From an uncultured Eisenbergiella sp. (GTDB taxonomy: Bacteria > Bacillota > Clostridia > Lachnospirales > Lachnospiraceae): a stretch of DNA of 51,180 nt. The position numbers and the translations under genes were made by a program. The notes beneath the pieces are model-generated. The model searched no databases. It was not told where the DNA came from and saw only the letters and a program-made list of their open reading frames with translations. The number at the start of each line of letters is the position of its first letter. Position 1 is the stretch's first letter. The stretch spans positions 1 through 51,180 of the forward strand of contig CANQVD010000028.1 in NCBI GenBank assembly GCA_947627215.1, in the 5' to 3' direction. Positions 8,287 through 17,461 of this stretch are shown one piece after another.

Positions 8287-9369
8287 TCAGATATGCTTCG
8301 CTTCGAAGTCCCGCATGAAAGCCGCCAGCGCTTCCACGCCCTCGATGGGCATGGCGTTGTAAATGCTGGCGCGCATGCCGCCCACGGTGCGGTGTCCCTT
8401 CAGGTTCTCAAACCCGGCCGCTTTCGCCTCCTTGACGAATCCGGCATCCAGCTCCGCGTCGCCGGTGACAAAAGGCACGTTCATCAGCGAACGGTCCTCC
8501 TTCCGAACGGTTCCTTTAAACAGCCTGCTCCCGTCCAGGAAGTCGTAGAGGATCTTCGCCTTCTTTTCATTGTATTCCTTCATGACCGCCAGACCGCCCC
8601 GGGCCTTGAGCCACTTGAACACCTTGCCGCAGATATAGATGCCGTAGGCGGGAGGCGTATTGTACAGAGAGCCCGCGTCCGCATGGGTCTTATAGCGCAG
8701 CATGGTGGGCGTGCCGGGCAGCACATCCTCCGTGATCAGATCCTCCCGGATGATCACGATGACCACGCCGGCCGGGCCGATGTTCTTCTGGACGCCGCCG
8801 TAGATCAGGCCGTATTTCGTCACGTCGACGGGCTCTGACAGGAAGCAGGAGGACACGTCGGACACCAGAGTCTTTCCCTTGGTATTGGGCAGAGTCTTAT
8901 ACTTCGTGCCGTAGATCGTGTTGTTCTCGCAGATATAGACATAGTCCGCGTTCTCGTCGATAGGCAGATCGGAACAGTCCGGGATATAGGAAAAGGTCTT
9001 GTCCGCGGAGGACGCCACCGCCTTCGCGTCGCCGTACAGACAGGCCTCCTGCCAGGCCTTTTTCGCCCACTGGCCGGTGATGATGTAATCCGCCACCCCG
9101 TTCTTCATCAGGTTCATGGGGATCATGGCGAACTGCTGGCTGGCGCCGCCCTGCAGAAACAGCACCTTATAATTGGCGGGAATGTTCATCAGCTCCCGCA
9201 GATCGGCCTCCGCCTCCTGGATGATCGTCTCGAACATTTTGGAGCGGTGGCTCATCTCCATGACGGACATGCCGCAGCCGCGGTAATCCAGCATTTCCGC
9301 CGCAGCCTCCTTAAGGACCTCCTCCGGCAGCACTGCCGGACCGGCTGAAAAATTATAGACTCTGGACAT
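8287..9369 (-). CDS. serC: Phosphoserine aminotransferase
   Basis: 360 residues, ATG 9369 with GAAGGAGG upstream. This PLP enzyme converts 3-phosphohydroxypyruvate and glutamate to phosphoserine. It begins with the family signature YNFSAGPAVLPEEVL. It carries LFLQGGASQQFAM near 70 and DVSSCFLSEPVD near 175, and the PLP-binding lysine should lie in GGVQKNIGPAG near residue 195. Length is standard. It starts two bases after the ilvB stop, so translation is probably coupled, and is followed by serA. Together they supply the first two steps of serine synthesis. Confidence 0.96.
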   Translation of the reverse strand: MSRVYNFSAGPAVLPEEVLKEAAAEMLDYRGCGMSVMEMSHRSKMFETIIQEAEADLRELMNIPANYKVLFLQGGASQQFAMIPMNLMKNGVADYIITGQWAKKAWQEACLYGDAKAVASSADKTFSYIPDCSDLPIDENADYVYICENNTIYGTKYKTLPNTKGKTLVSDVSSCFLSEPVDVTKYGLIYGGVQKNIGPAGVVIVIIREDLITEDVLPGTPTMLRYKTHADAGSLYNTPPAYGIYICGKVFKWLKARGGLAVMKEYNEKKAKILYDFLDGSRLFKGTVRKEDRSLMNVPFVTGDAELDAGFVKEAKAAGFENLKGHRTVGGMRASIYNAMPIEGVEALAAFMRDFEAKHI

Positions 9370-9371
9370 TT

Positions 9372-11054
9372 TTATGCCTCCTTCTTCGCAAGATCGTCCC
9401 CGTCGAACACCTCGCTGATGGCCGCGCCCGCGGGCACCATGGGGAACACCTTATCGTCCTTCGGGATCACGCATTCGATCACGACAGGACCTTTTGCGCC
9501 GATGGCCTCTTTCAGGGCGGGCGCAACCTCTTCCTTCTTCGTCACGCGGATGGCCTTACAGCCCAGCCCCTCGGACACCTTACAGAAATCCACCGCATCC
9601 TCCAGCACCGTCTGGGAATACCGTTTCCCGTAAAACAGGGTCTGCCACTGGCGCACCATCCCCAGCACATGGTTGTTGATGATGATCTGGATGATGGGGA
9701 TCTGATACCGGCTGGCCGTCGCCAGCTCGTTCATATTCATACGGAAACAGCCGTCTCCCGCAATGTTGATGCAGATCTTTTCGGGACGGCCCATCTTCGC
9801 GCCGATGCAGGCCCCCAGCCCGTAGCCCATGGTGCCCAGGCCGCCGGAGGAAAGGAAGGTGCGGGGCTTCGTATAATGGTAAAACTGCGCCGCCCATATC
9901 TGATGCTGTCCCACATCCGTGGTGATCAGCGCCTCTCCCTTCGTGATCCGGTCCAGCTCCTCCATGATATACGGACAGCTCAACTGACTGTCATCATATT
10001 TGAGCGGATATTTTTCCTTCAGCTCCAGGATGTGCGCCGTCCACTCCGGATGCTTTTTCTCCTCCATTTTATCGACCAGTTCGGTCAAAATCTGCTTCAG
10101 ATCTCCCACCACGGCCACGTTCGCCTTGATGTTTTTATTGATCTCCGCGGCGTCGATATCGATGTGCAGCACCCTGGCCCCGGCCGCGAATTTCGCGGCG
10201 TTCCCGACCACACGGTCGGAGAATCGCGCGCCCAGCGCGATCAGCAGATCGCATTCGCTGACGCCCAGATTGGAAGCCTTGGTACCGTGCATGCCGATCA
10301 TCCCGGTATAGAGCGGATCATAGCTGTCATAAGCGCCCTTGCCCATCAGCGTATCGCAGACCGGCGCGTCCAGCTTTTTCGCGAAAGCGCGCACCTCATC
10401 GGAGGCGCCGGAAAGGATCGCGCCGCCGCCCAGATAGATGTAGGGCCTTTTCGCCTCCTTTAAAAGCGCCAGCGCCGCTTCGATGTCCGCCTGCGTGTAT
10501 TTGCTGATCCGCTCCGGCTCCGGGGGCGTCATCGGCTCGAATTCACAGGTGTTGGCCGTCACATCCTTGGTCACGTCCACCAGCACCGGGCCGGGACGGC
10601 CGGACCGGGCGATCTGAAACGCCTTGCGCAGCGTCTTCGCCAGAATGTTCACGTCCTTCACGATATAGCCGTGCTTGGTGATGGGCATGGTCACGCCCGC
10701 GATATCCACCTCCTGGAACGTATCCTTGCCCAGCAGGGGCAGATTCACGTTGGCCGTGATCGCCACCATGGGCACGCTGTCCATATAGGCGGTGGCGATG
10801 CCGGTCACCAGATTGGTGGCGCCGGGGCCGCTGGTCGCCATGCAGACGCCCACCTTCCCGGTGGCCCTCGCATAGCCGTCCGCGGCGTGGGCCGCGCCCT
10901 GTTCATGAGAAGTCAAAACATGGAAAATCTCATCGCTGTGCTTGTAAAGCGCGTCGTAAACGTTCAGGATGGTGCCGCCCGGATAGCCGAACACCGTATC
11001 CACACCCTGTTCCTTCAGACACTCGACGATGATCTCCGCACCTGTCAATACCAT
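9372..11054 (-). CDS. ilvB: Acetolactate synthase, large catalytic subunit
   Basis: 560 residues, ATG 11054 with AGGAG upstream. This ThDP enzyme condenses two pyruvates, or pyruvate with 2-oxobutyrate, in valine, leucine and isoleucine synthesis. It shows the N-terminal GYPGGTILNVYDAL motif, the conserved Glu in SHEQGAAHAADGYAR, and the ThDP/Mg motif GDGCFRMNMNEL...NNHVLGMV. No regulatory subunit gene (ilvN) follows; serC comes next instead. The small subunit may be encoded elsewhere. Biosynthetic context (leuB, ilvD) argues against a purely catabolic AlsS role. Confidence 0.94.
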   Translation of the reverse strand: MVLTGAEIIVECLKEQGVDTVFGYPGGTILNVYDALYKHSDEIFHVLTSHEQGAAHAADGYARATGKVGVCMATSGPGATNLVTGIATAYMDSVPMVAITANVNLPLLGKDTFQEVDIAGVTMPITKHGYIVKDVNILAKTLRKAFQIARSGRPGPVLVDVTKDVTANTCEFEPMTPPEPERISKYTQADIEAALALLKEAKRPYIYLGGGAILSGASDEVRAFAKKLDAPVCDTLMGKGAYDSYDPLYTGMIGMHGTKASNLGVSECDLLIALGARFSDRVVGNAAKFAAGARVLHIDIDAAEINKNIKANVAVVGDLKQILTELVDKMEEKKHPEWTAHILELKEKYPLKYDDSQLSCPYIMEELDRITKGEALITTDVGQHQIWAAQFYHYTKPRTFLSSGGLGTMGYGLGACIGAKMGRPEKICINIAGDGCFRMNMNELATASRYQIPIIQIIINNHVLGMVRQWQTLFYGKRYSQTVLEDAVDFCKVSEGLGCKAIRVTKKEEVAPALKEAIGAKGPVVIECVIPKDDKVFPMVPAGAAISEVFDGDDLAKKEA

Positions 11055-11093
11055 ATGTGCACTCTCCTGTCATTGTGATTGTTCAATGCTGCT

Positions 11094-12761
11094 CTATTTC
11101 CGGATCTCCAGGATCGCTCCCCGGTTGCCGCTGGTGACCATTTCCCGATACCGGGCCAGATAGCCGGTCGTCACCTTCGGTTCTCTGGGCTGCCACTTCG
11201 CGCGCCGCGCCGCCAGCTCTTCCTCGGACACCCTGACATCCAGCCGGTTCTCCGGGATATTGATGCTGATGATATCGCCTTCCTCCACCAGCGCGATGGG
11301 GCCGCCCACCGCCGCCTCCGGAGAAATATGACCGATGGATGCGCCTCTGGAGGCGCCGGAAAAACGGCCGTCCGTGATCAGCGCCACGCTGGAGCCCAGC
11401 CCCATGCCCGCGATGGCGGAGGTAGGATTGAGCATTTCCCGCATGCCGGGGCCGCCCTTGGGACCCTCATAACGGATCACCACCACGTCGCCGGCCACGA
11501 TCCTCCCGCCCTTGATCGCTTCAATGGCGTCCTCCTCGCAGTCGAACACCCGGGCCGGTCCCTCATGGACCATCATCTCCGGCACCACCGCGGAGCGCTT
11601 CACCACGCCCGTATCGGGGGCCAGATTGCCCTTCAGCACCGCGATGCCGCCGGTCTGGGAATAAGGGTTCTCCACCGGACGGATGACCTGGGGATTTTTA
11701 TTCACGCAGCCGGAAATATTCTCGCCCACGGTCTTTCCCGTCGCCGTGATCAGATCCGTGTAAAGCAGTCCTTTCTTATTTAATTCATTCATCACCGCAT
11801 AGACGCCGCCCGCCTCATTCAGATCCTCCATGTAGGTGGGACCCGCCGGGGCCAGATGGCACAGATTGGGCGTCCGGGCGGAAAGCTCGTTGGCAATCTC
11901 CATGTTCAACTCCACGCCTGCCTCATGGGCGATGGCGGGCAGATGCAGCATGGAATTGGTGGAACAGCCCAGCGCCATGTCCACGGTCAGCGCGTTCAGG
12001 AACGCCTTCTCGCTCATGATATCCCGGGGGCGGATATTCTTCTCCACCAGCTCCATGATCTTCATGCCGGCGTGCTTGGCCAGACGGATCCGCTCGGAAT
12101 AGACGGCCGGGATCGTGCCGTTCCCCTTCAGGCCCATGCCCAGCGCCTCGGTGAGACAGTTCATGGAATTGGCCGTGTACATGCCGGAGCAGGAGCCGCA
12201 GGTGGGACACACCTTTTCCTCAAACTCCGCCAGATCCTCCATCGTCATGGTACCGGCGGCCACGGAGCCCACCGCCTCGAACATGGAGGACAGGCTCCTC
12301 TTTTCCCCTTTGACATGGCCTGCCAGCATGGGGCCGCCGGAGACGAAGATCGTGGGGATATTCACCCGGGCCGCCGCCATCAGAAGGCCCGGTACATTTT
12401 TATCGCAGTTGGGGATACAGACCAGCCCGTCGAACTGATGGGCGATGGCCATGCACTCGGTGCTGTCGCAGATCAGATCCCGGGTCACCAGGGAATACTT
12501 CATGCCCACATGTCCCATGGCGATGCCGTCGCAGACCGCGATGGCGGGAAACACCACCGGCGTACCGCCGGCCATGGCCACGCCCATTTTCACGGCCTCC
12601 GTGATCTTGTCCAGATTCATATGGCCGGGCACAATCTCGTTATAGGAGCTCACGATGCCGATCAGAGGACGGTTCCGCTCCTCCTCGGTATAGCCCAGCG
12701 CGTTAAACAGACTTCTGTGGGGCGCCTGCTGCACGCCCTTTGTCACATTTTCACTGATCAT
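11094..12761 (-). CDS. ilvD: Dihydroxy-acid dehydratase
   Basis: 555 residues from ATG 12761 (start MISENVTKG), with AAAGGAG upstream. A longer reading to 12899 would run into leuB and lacks support. The Fe-S enzyme dehydrates 2,3-dihydroxy-isovalerate and its homologue to the 2-oxo acids of valine and isoleucine. Cluster cysteines lie in NCDKNVPG near 75 and [15 protein letters not shown] near 145, with the [10 protein letters not shown] motif in the C-terminal part. It sits between leuB and ilvB in the operon, with short gaps on both sides. Confidence 0.96.
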   Translation of the reverse strand: MISENVTKGVQQAPHRSLFNALGYTEEERNRPLIGIVSSYNEIVPGHMNLDKITEAVKMGVAMAGGTPVVFPAIAVCDGIAMGHVGMKYSLVTRDLICDSTECMAIAHQFDGLVCIPNCDKNVPGLLMAAARVNIPTIFVSGGPMLAGHVKGEKRSLSSMFEAVGSVAAGTMTMEDLAEFEEKVCPTCGSCSGMYTANSMNCLTEALGMGLKGNGTIPAVYSERIRLAKHAGMKIMELVEKNIRPRDIMSEKAFLNALTVDMALGCSTNSMLHLPAIAHEAGVELNMEIANELSARTPNLCHLAPAGPTYMEDLNEAGGVYAVMNELNKKGLLYTDLITATGKTVGENISGCVNKNPQVIRPVENPYSQTGGIAVLKGNLAPDTGVVKRSAVVPEMMVHEGPARVFDCEEDAIEAIKGGRIVAGDVVVIRYEGPKGGPGMREMLNPTSAIAGMGLGSSVALITDGRFSGASRGASIGHISPEAAVGGPIALVEEGDIISINIPENRLDVRVSEEELAARRAKWQPREPKVTTGYLARYREMVTSGNRGAILEIRK

Positions 12762-12844
12762 AGCTCTCCTTTCCAACATCCCGTTTCTCATAAGGTCCGC
12801 CCCGTTCTCCGGGGCCGTCTTCCTCCGCTCTTTCCAAAAAGCGC

Positions 12845-13927
12845 TCAGATCCGCTCCGCCAGGAGATCTCCCATCTGCCGGCATCCCACCAGCGTGCACC
12901 CTTTCGACATGATGTCGCCGGTGCGGTAACCGTCTTTCAGCACCTGCCGCACGGCCTCCTCCACCGCATCGGCCTCCGCGTCCAGATCGAAGGAATACCG
13001 CAGCATCATGGCGGCGCTTAAGACCGTGGCGATGGGATTCGCCACGTCCTTTCCGGCGATGTCCGGCGCGCTGCCGTGGCTGGGCTCATACAGACCGAAT
13101 TTCGTATCGTTCAGGCTGGCGGAAGAAAGCATCCCGATGGAGCCTGTCACCATACTGGCCTCATCGGAAAGAATATCCCCAAACATATTCTCCGTCAGAA
13201 TCACATCAAACTGGGCCGGATCCTTTACAAGCTGCATGGCGCAGTTGTCCACCAGCACATGCTCCAGCTTCACATCCGGATAATCCCTCGCCACCTCGTT
13301 GACCACCGCTCTCCAGAGCCGGGAGGAATCCAGCACATTGGCCTTGTCCACGCTGCTCACCTTGCCGCGGCGCTTGCGGGCGATCTCGAATCCCTTGACC
13401 GCAATGCGGCGGATTTCGTTTTCATCATAGGTCAGCGTATCGACCGCTCTGCGCACGCCGTTTTCCGTCACGGTTCTGCGTTCGCCGAAGTACAGGCCGC
13501 CGGTCAGCTCCCGCATGATCAGCATATCGAACCCGGCCCTGCTGATCTCCTCCTTCAGGGGACAGGCCGCCGCCAGCTCCGGATACAGATAGGCCGGGCG
13601 CAGATTGGCGAACAGATTCAGCGCCTTGCGGATCCCCAGAAGCCCCGCCTCGGGACGCCTGTCCGGAGGAAGCTGATACCAGGAGGATGTATTGGGATCC
13701 CCGCCGATGGAACCCATGAGCACCGCGTCCGCCGCCTTTGCCGCCGCGATGGTCTCTTCCGTCAGCGGCACGCCGTACGCGTCGATGGATGCGCCGCCCA
13801 TCAGCACGTCCTTCATATCCAGCTTATGACCGTATTTTTCGGCCACTTTATTCAAAACCTTTTTCGCCTCGGCCACGATCTCCGGGCCGATCCCGTCGCC
13901 GGGAATACAGACAATATGCAGTTCCAT
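12845..13927 (-). CDS. leuB: 3-isopropylmalate dehydrogenase
   Basis: 360 residues from ATG 13927, directly after GAGGAGGT. It oxidatively decarboxylates 3-isopropylmalate in leucine synthesis, using NAD. The start [18 protein letters not shown] is typical. The family motifs [23 protein letters not shown] and [14 protein letters not shown], and [14 protein letters not shown] with the cofactor loop, all follow in order. It is the first gene of the operon, with its own promoter at 13976-14004 and a leader of only about 40 bases. The other leucine genes (leuA, leuC, leuD) are not in the window. Confidence 0.96.
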   Translation of the reverse strand: MELHIVCIPGDGIGPEIVAEAKKVLNKVAEKYGHKLDMKDVLMGGASIDAYGVPLTEETIAAAKAADAVLMGSIGGDPNTSSWYQLPPDRRPEAGLLGIRKALNLFANLRPAYLYPELAAACPLKEEISRAGFDMLIMRELTGGLYFGERRTVTENGVRRAVDTLTYDENEIRRIAVKGFEIARKRRGKVSSVDKANVLDSSRLWRAVVNEVARDYPDVKLEHVLVDNCAMQLVKDPAQFDVILTENMFGDILSDEASMVTGSIGMLSSASLNDTKFGLYEPSHGSAPDIAGKDVANPIATVLSAAMMLRYSFDLDAEADAVEEAVRQVLKDGYRTGDIMSKGCTLVGCRQMGDLLAERI

Positions 13928-13975
13928 TCCTGACCTCCTCATCCTGTTCCGCCCAAAGGCAGACTGATAAAGCCT

Positions 13976-14004
13976 ATTTTATCTCAAAATCTTCTTTTTT
14001 TCAA
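13976..14004 (-). promoter_or_regulatory. Promoter of the leuB-ilvD-ilvB-serC-serA operon
   Basis: The minus strand reads TTGAAA (14004-13999), 17 bases, TAAAAT (13981-13976). The start falls near 13969, leaving a leader of about 40 bases. That is too short for a T-box or peptide attenuator, so control probably acts at initiation. Confidence 0.75.
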
Positions 14005-14013
14005 CCGTGTGCG

Positions 14014-14050
14014 AAAAAAAGACCATATCCTTTCGATATGGTCTTTATAA
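14014..14050 (-). terminator. Intrinsic terminator of the hflKC operon
   Basis: On the minus strand AAAGACCATATC pairs with GATATGGTCTTT around a short loop, followed by a run of T. It lies about 105 bases after the hflC stop and just upstream of the leuB operon promoter. The stretch 14051-14154 holds nothing else I can name. Confidence 0.85.
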
Positions 14051-14154
14051 TTTCTCGGAATGGAAAGAAGCCCCATTATTCTTTGACGGCATAGAAGTGA
14101 GGAAACTGTCGGCAAATATCACCGTCCTGCTTCATCCGCCTGCGGTCTTCCCGT

Positions 14155-15027
14155 CTATTCGTATCCGTAAAACACCTGCGCCAGAGGCGAAGTCTTATCC
14201 AGGATCAGCGTATTGCCACCGCCCGTCAGGGAGACCTTGGCCGCGTCCAGCGCGCGGACGAATTCATAGAAATCCGCCTTGTCCGCATCGTTATAGGCAC
14301 GGGAAAGGATCTGCATATACTGCGCCTCGCCCTCGGCCTTGATCTTCTCCGCTTCCGCAGCCGCCTCCGACTTCATGACCGAAATCTCCTTGGAGGTATC
14401 GTTGATGATCTTCTGCGCGGAGGATTTTCCTTCCGCCGTATAGGTGGCCGCGATGTTGTCGCGCTCAGAGATCATCCGCTCATAGACGGACTGTTTGTTG
14501 TCGTCCGGCATATCCAGCGCCTTGGTCTCCACGGCGACGACCTGGATCCCGTAGCTGTCCAGGGATCCGCCGATGTTGCCGCTGATGTCCAACGCCAGCT
14601 TCCCGTCCCGGTTCTCGATGATATCCGCCTGGTCCATATTGGAGATCACGGATTTCATGGAGGAAAATACCGTGGCGTTGATGCGCGACTGGGCCTGTGC
14701 CACCTGCCCGTTCAGATGCCTGGTGAACTGCACCGGATCGGAAATCCTCCATAATACAAAAGCGTCCACGATCATGGTCTTTTTATCCTTGGTGATGACA
14801 TCCGACTTGGGGATATCATAGAGCTGAAGCTGCTTCGGGGCAGAATCCGCATCCTGTATGAACGGGATTTTCAGCGTCACGCCCGGCTCCTCGACCACGC
14901 GGACAATCTCTCCGAACTGCTTGATCAGCTTATACTCGTCCGGATAGGTGATGACCAGGGAAGAAAACAGCATGACAACAGCCGCCAGCACGATCACGAT
15001 ACCCAGAATTTTTCCCGCTCCCTTCAT
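14155..15027 (-). CDS. hflC: HflC-like SPFH/band-7 membrane protein
   Basis: 290 residues. One N-terminal membrane helix (about 6-28, rich in Val, Ile and Leu) is followed by an SPFH domain (about 30-200) and a helical region with AEGKSSAQKII and SEAAAEAEKIKAEGEAQ. In E. coli HflC pairs with HflK in a cage around the FtsH protease and tunes membrane-protein turnover. The ATG overlaps the hflK stop by four bases, so the two are made together. No ftsH is in the window. The name rests on pairing with hflK and on domain order. Confidence 0.9.
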   Translation of the reverse strand: MKGAGKILGIVIVLAAVVMLFSSLVITYPDEYKLIKQFGEIVRVVEEPGVTLKIPFIQDADSAPKQLQLYDIPKSDVITKDKKTMIVDAFVLWRISDPVQFTRHLNGQVAQAQSRINATVFSSMKSVISNMDQADIIENRDGKLALDISGNIGGSLDSYGIQVVAVETKALDMPDDNKQSVYERMISERDNIAATYTAEGKSSAQKIINDTSKEISVMKSEAAAEAEKIKAEGEAQYMQILSRAYNDADKADFYEFVRALDAAKVSLTGGGNTLILDKTSPLAQVFYGYE

Positions 15028-16196
15028 TGCGCATCCTCCTCTCCGTCTTCATTTCCGCTGCCCGTTTCTCCTGACGCCCCGTCCGCAGACGCGGTACCCG
15101 CACTGCTTCCGGAAGCAGTCGCGCCCGTCAGACCGCCGGAAGACGTTCCGCCCGCGCCGGCGGCCGCACTCTGTCCGCCCACGCCGCCGAAATCGTCCAG
15201 CGGCAGGAGCTTCTGCGTCCCGCTCTCATCCACGATGTAAATGCGCAGGCTGGGCAGCACCTCCTCCATGGTTTCGTAAAACATTCGCTGCTTGGTGATC
15301 AGCGGATATTTGGTATACTCCTCATACATCTGCTCAAAACGGGAAACCTGGCCTTCCGCCTCATTGATCCTGGCCTCCTTCTGGGCCTCGGCGTCCTTGA
15401 TAATCTGGTCGCACTCGGCCTCCGCCAGCGGGATCTGCTCATTGCGCTGTTTGTTAGCGTTATTGATGGCCGTATCCTTGCCCTGTTTGGCGTTCTCCAC
15501 GTTTTTAAAGGCGTTCAGGACCTCCGTGGTGGGCGGAAAGGCATCCTGGATCGTGATCTTTTCCACCGAGAGGCCAATGTCCTCCTGGATCATGCGCTCC
15601 GACAGCTTTTCCTGGATCTCGGACTGGATCTGTGCCTTGCCCGTGGTAATCACATCGTCCACGTTATAGGTGCCCACCGTATCGCGGATATAGGACTGCG
15701 CCAGCATTTTGAGCATCCCCTCCGGATCCTCGGAGGCGTACAGATATTTCACCGGGTCGCTGACCTTGTACTCCAGATAAAAGTCGGTATTCACGAAATT
15801 GAAATCCTTGGTGATCATCACCGATTCCTCATCGATGGACTCGCCCGTATCGATATCATACCCGATGGGCATTCCCATGATGACCTTGGACACCCGGTGT
15901 ACATGCTGGACAAAAGGCAGCTTGAAATGCAGCCCCGCCTGGGACACGGTCTCCGCCTGTCCCAGCGTGGTGACCACGGCATAATTGTCCTCATCCAGCA
16001 TATAGTAACAGTTTCCGCCCACGATCAGCACGCAGAATACGATCACGGCGATCATGACGATCCGGAGAGGAAATTTCCCTTTCACACGCCGGCCGTTGGA
16101 ACCGAAGTGCTCCGGCTGGCCCTGATTCTGCTGCTCCTCCCTGTTTTTCCCGGAAAAACTGCTGAAGGGATTGGTTCCTCCATATCGCTGTTCCAT
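15024..16196 (-). CDS. hflK: HflK-like SPFH/band-7 membrane protein
   Basis: 390 residues from ATG 16196, with GGGAGGAAAG upstream. A Gly/Asn/Gln-rich N-terminus (about 1-40) precedes one membrane helix (about 44-66, IVMIAVIVFCVLIVGG). The SPFH domain follows, then a charged coiled helix with NAEGQVSRFEQ. The last 70 residues are almost only Gly, Ser, Ala, Thr and acidic residues, a tail longer and simpler than I expect for HflK. It partners HflC immediately downstream and follows the GH105 gene by 53 bases. Confidence 0.9.
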   Translation of the reverse strand: MEQRYGGTNPFSSFSGKNREEQQNQGQPEHFGSNGRRVKGKFPLRIVMIAVIVFCVLIVGGNCYYMLDEDNYAVVTTLGQAETVSQAGLHFKLPFVQHVHRVSKVIMGMPIGYDIDTGESIDEESVMITKDFNFVNTDFYLEYKVSDPVKYLYASEDPEGMLKMLAQSYIRDTVGTYNVDDVITTGKAQIQSEIQEKLSERMIQEDIGLSVEKITIQDAFPPTTEVLNAFKNVENAKQGKDTAINNANKQRNEQIPLAEAECDQIIKDAEAQKEARINEAEGQVSRFEQMYEEYTKYPLITKQRMFYETMEEVLPSLRIYIVDESGTQKLLPLDDFGGVGGQSAAAGAGGTSSGGLTGATASGSSAGTASADGASGETGSGNEDGEEDAQ

Positions 16197-16249
16197 GCTC
16201 TTTCCTCCCTTTTTATAAAACGTCACGGCGTGATGGCCCGCGGACGCGC

Positions 16250-17461
16250 TTAACCGTTTTCTTTCTCCAGATAAAGCATTTCCGAATAGGCCATGAGGAA
16301 TGGGCCGCTGCCCTTGCCCTCATCCGGCAGGTAATATTCGGTCAGTTCGTAATTGTTGGTGTTGTTGGCGCTGGCCTTCAGATAAATATCCTCCAGCCCG
16401 CGGTCCGTCAGCTTCCGCTCCACCAGCGCGTTGAACGCGCGTACGGCCGCATCCCGGTATGAAACGTCCAGCCAGCCCTTGCGCACACCCTTTAAGATCG
16501 TGTAAATGAACATGGCCGTCCCGCTGGTCTCCAGCCGGTTGGTATCCGTGACAGGCCGGTCCGCCAGATTCGCCCACAGACCGCTTTCATCCTGATATTT
16601 CAGGATCCCATCCGCGAAAACCTTCAGGGCCGCCTTCCGCTTCTCCATATATGCCTCCGGCAGGCTCTCCATCACATCCACCATCGCCATGCCGTACCAG
16701 CCCATGGCGCGGGACCAGTGATACGGGCAGACATCCTCCCTGCTGTTGCAGGCATGGTAATACATGCCGTCCGGGGCCAGCATCGTGTCCGCCACCCAGT
16801 CCAGCCGCTCCTGCACCAGCGCGAGCTGGGCCGCATCCCCGATCCGTGCCGCATGATGCGCGAGAAAGGGCTGCAGCATGTAAATGCCGTCCAGCCACAC
16901 CTTATATTTGGGAGGCTGTCCGCCGGCCCAACTGTGCCAGTAATTGTGCCCCAGCGCGCTTTCCGTAAATTCCTCCGGAACGTTGTTTCCTTTGGAATTG
17001 AGATGTTCCGGATCGGTCAGGTCCCGATACAGCGCCGCCGCGATCTCCTGCCAGTCCGAAGAGGCGTCCGCCATCCGGTCCAGAAGCGCGGCCGTTTTAT
17101 AACAGTCGGCGCCGTGATGGTCCACATAGCCCGCCAGATTCCGGCTCAGCCCCTTCGTACCGTCCGCCTCTGTCACGACCATGCTGTCCAGGTATTCCTT
17201 CACGTAATCGCAGTAAACCGTTCCGGACGCCGGATCCACCTCATAAATATCGAACAGTCCCTCCATGACCACGCCGTTGTAATAGCTCCAGTCAAACAGA
17301 TACGGTTTGGCGGAGGGCGTGCGCTTTTCATTGTCCCAGGTGAAAAACCTGTGTTCATCGGACACCACCAGCCGCGGCACATTCCGGTCCGAGTTCACGG
17401 TGAGCGCGTCAATGTATGCCTTCGCCCTTTGCATGTTTTCCTTTTGCTTCAGCTCTCCCAT
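16250..17461 (-). CDS. Glycoside hydrolase family 88/105 (unsaturated rhamnogalacturonyl hydrolase-like)
   Basis: 403 residues from ATG 17461, eight bases after GGAGG. A shorter start ten codons in (MQRAKAYI) is possible. The alpha/alpha-barrel pattern of GH88/105 is visible: WSYYNGVVMEGL near 70, HHGADCYKTAALL near 115, KVWLDGIYMLQPF near 190, CPYHWSRAMGWYGMAM near 250, and ETSGTAMF. Such enzymes remove unsaturated uronic acid from pectin or glycosaminoglycan fragments. There is no signal peptide, so it should act in the cytoplasm on imported oligosaccharides. The start lies 53 bases inside the preceding methyltransferase gene. No lyase or transporter is nearby, so the substrate is open. Confidence 0.85.
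   Translation of the reverse strand: MGELKQKENMQRAKAYIDALTVNSDRNVPRLVVSDEHRFFTWDNEKRTPSAKPYLFDWSYYNGVVMEGLFDIYEVDPASGTVYCDYVKEYLDSMVVTEADGTKGLSRNLAGYVDHHGADCYKTAALLDRMADASSDWQEIAAALYRDLTDPEHLNSKGNNVPEEFTESALGHNYWHSWAGGQPPKYKVWLDGIYMLQPFLAHHAARIGDAAQLALVQERLDWVADTMLAPDGMYYHACNSREDVCPYHWSRAMGWYGMAMVDVMESLPEAYMEKRKAALKVFADGILKYQDESGLWANLADRPVTDTNRLETSGTAMFIYTILKGVRKGWLDVSYRDAAVRAFNALVERKLTDRGLEDIYLKASANNTNNYELTEYYLPDEGKGSGPFLMAYSEMLYLEKENG

Noticed and set aside
12762-12899. A longer ilvD start at 12899
   Set aside because: It would overlap leuB by over 50 bases and lacks a Shine-Dalgarno, while ATG 12761 has AAAGGAG and gives the family's usual N-terminus.
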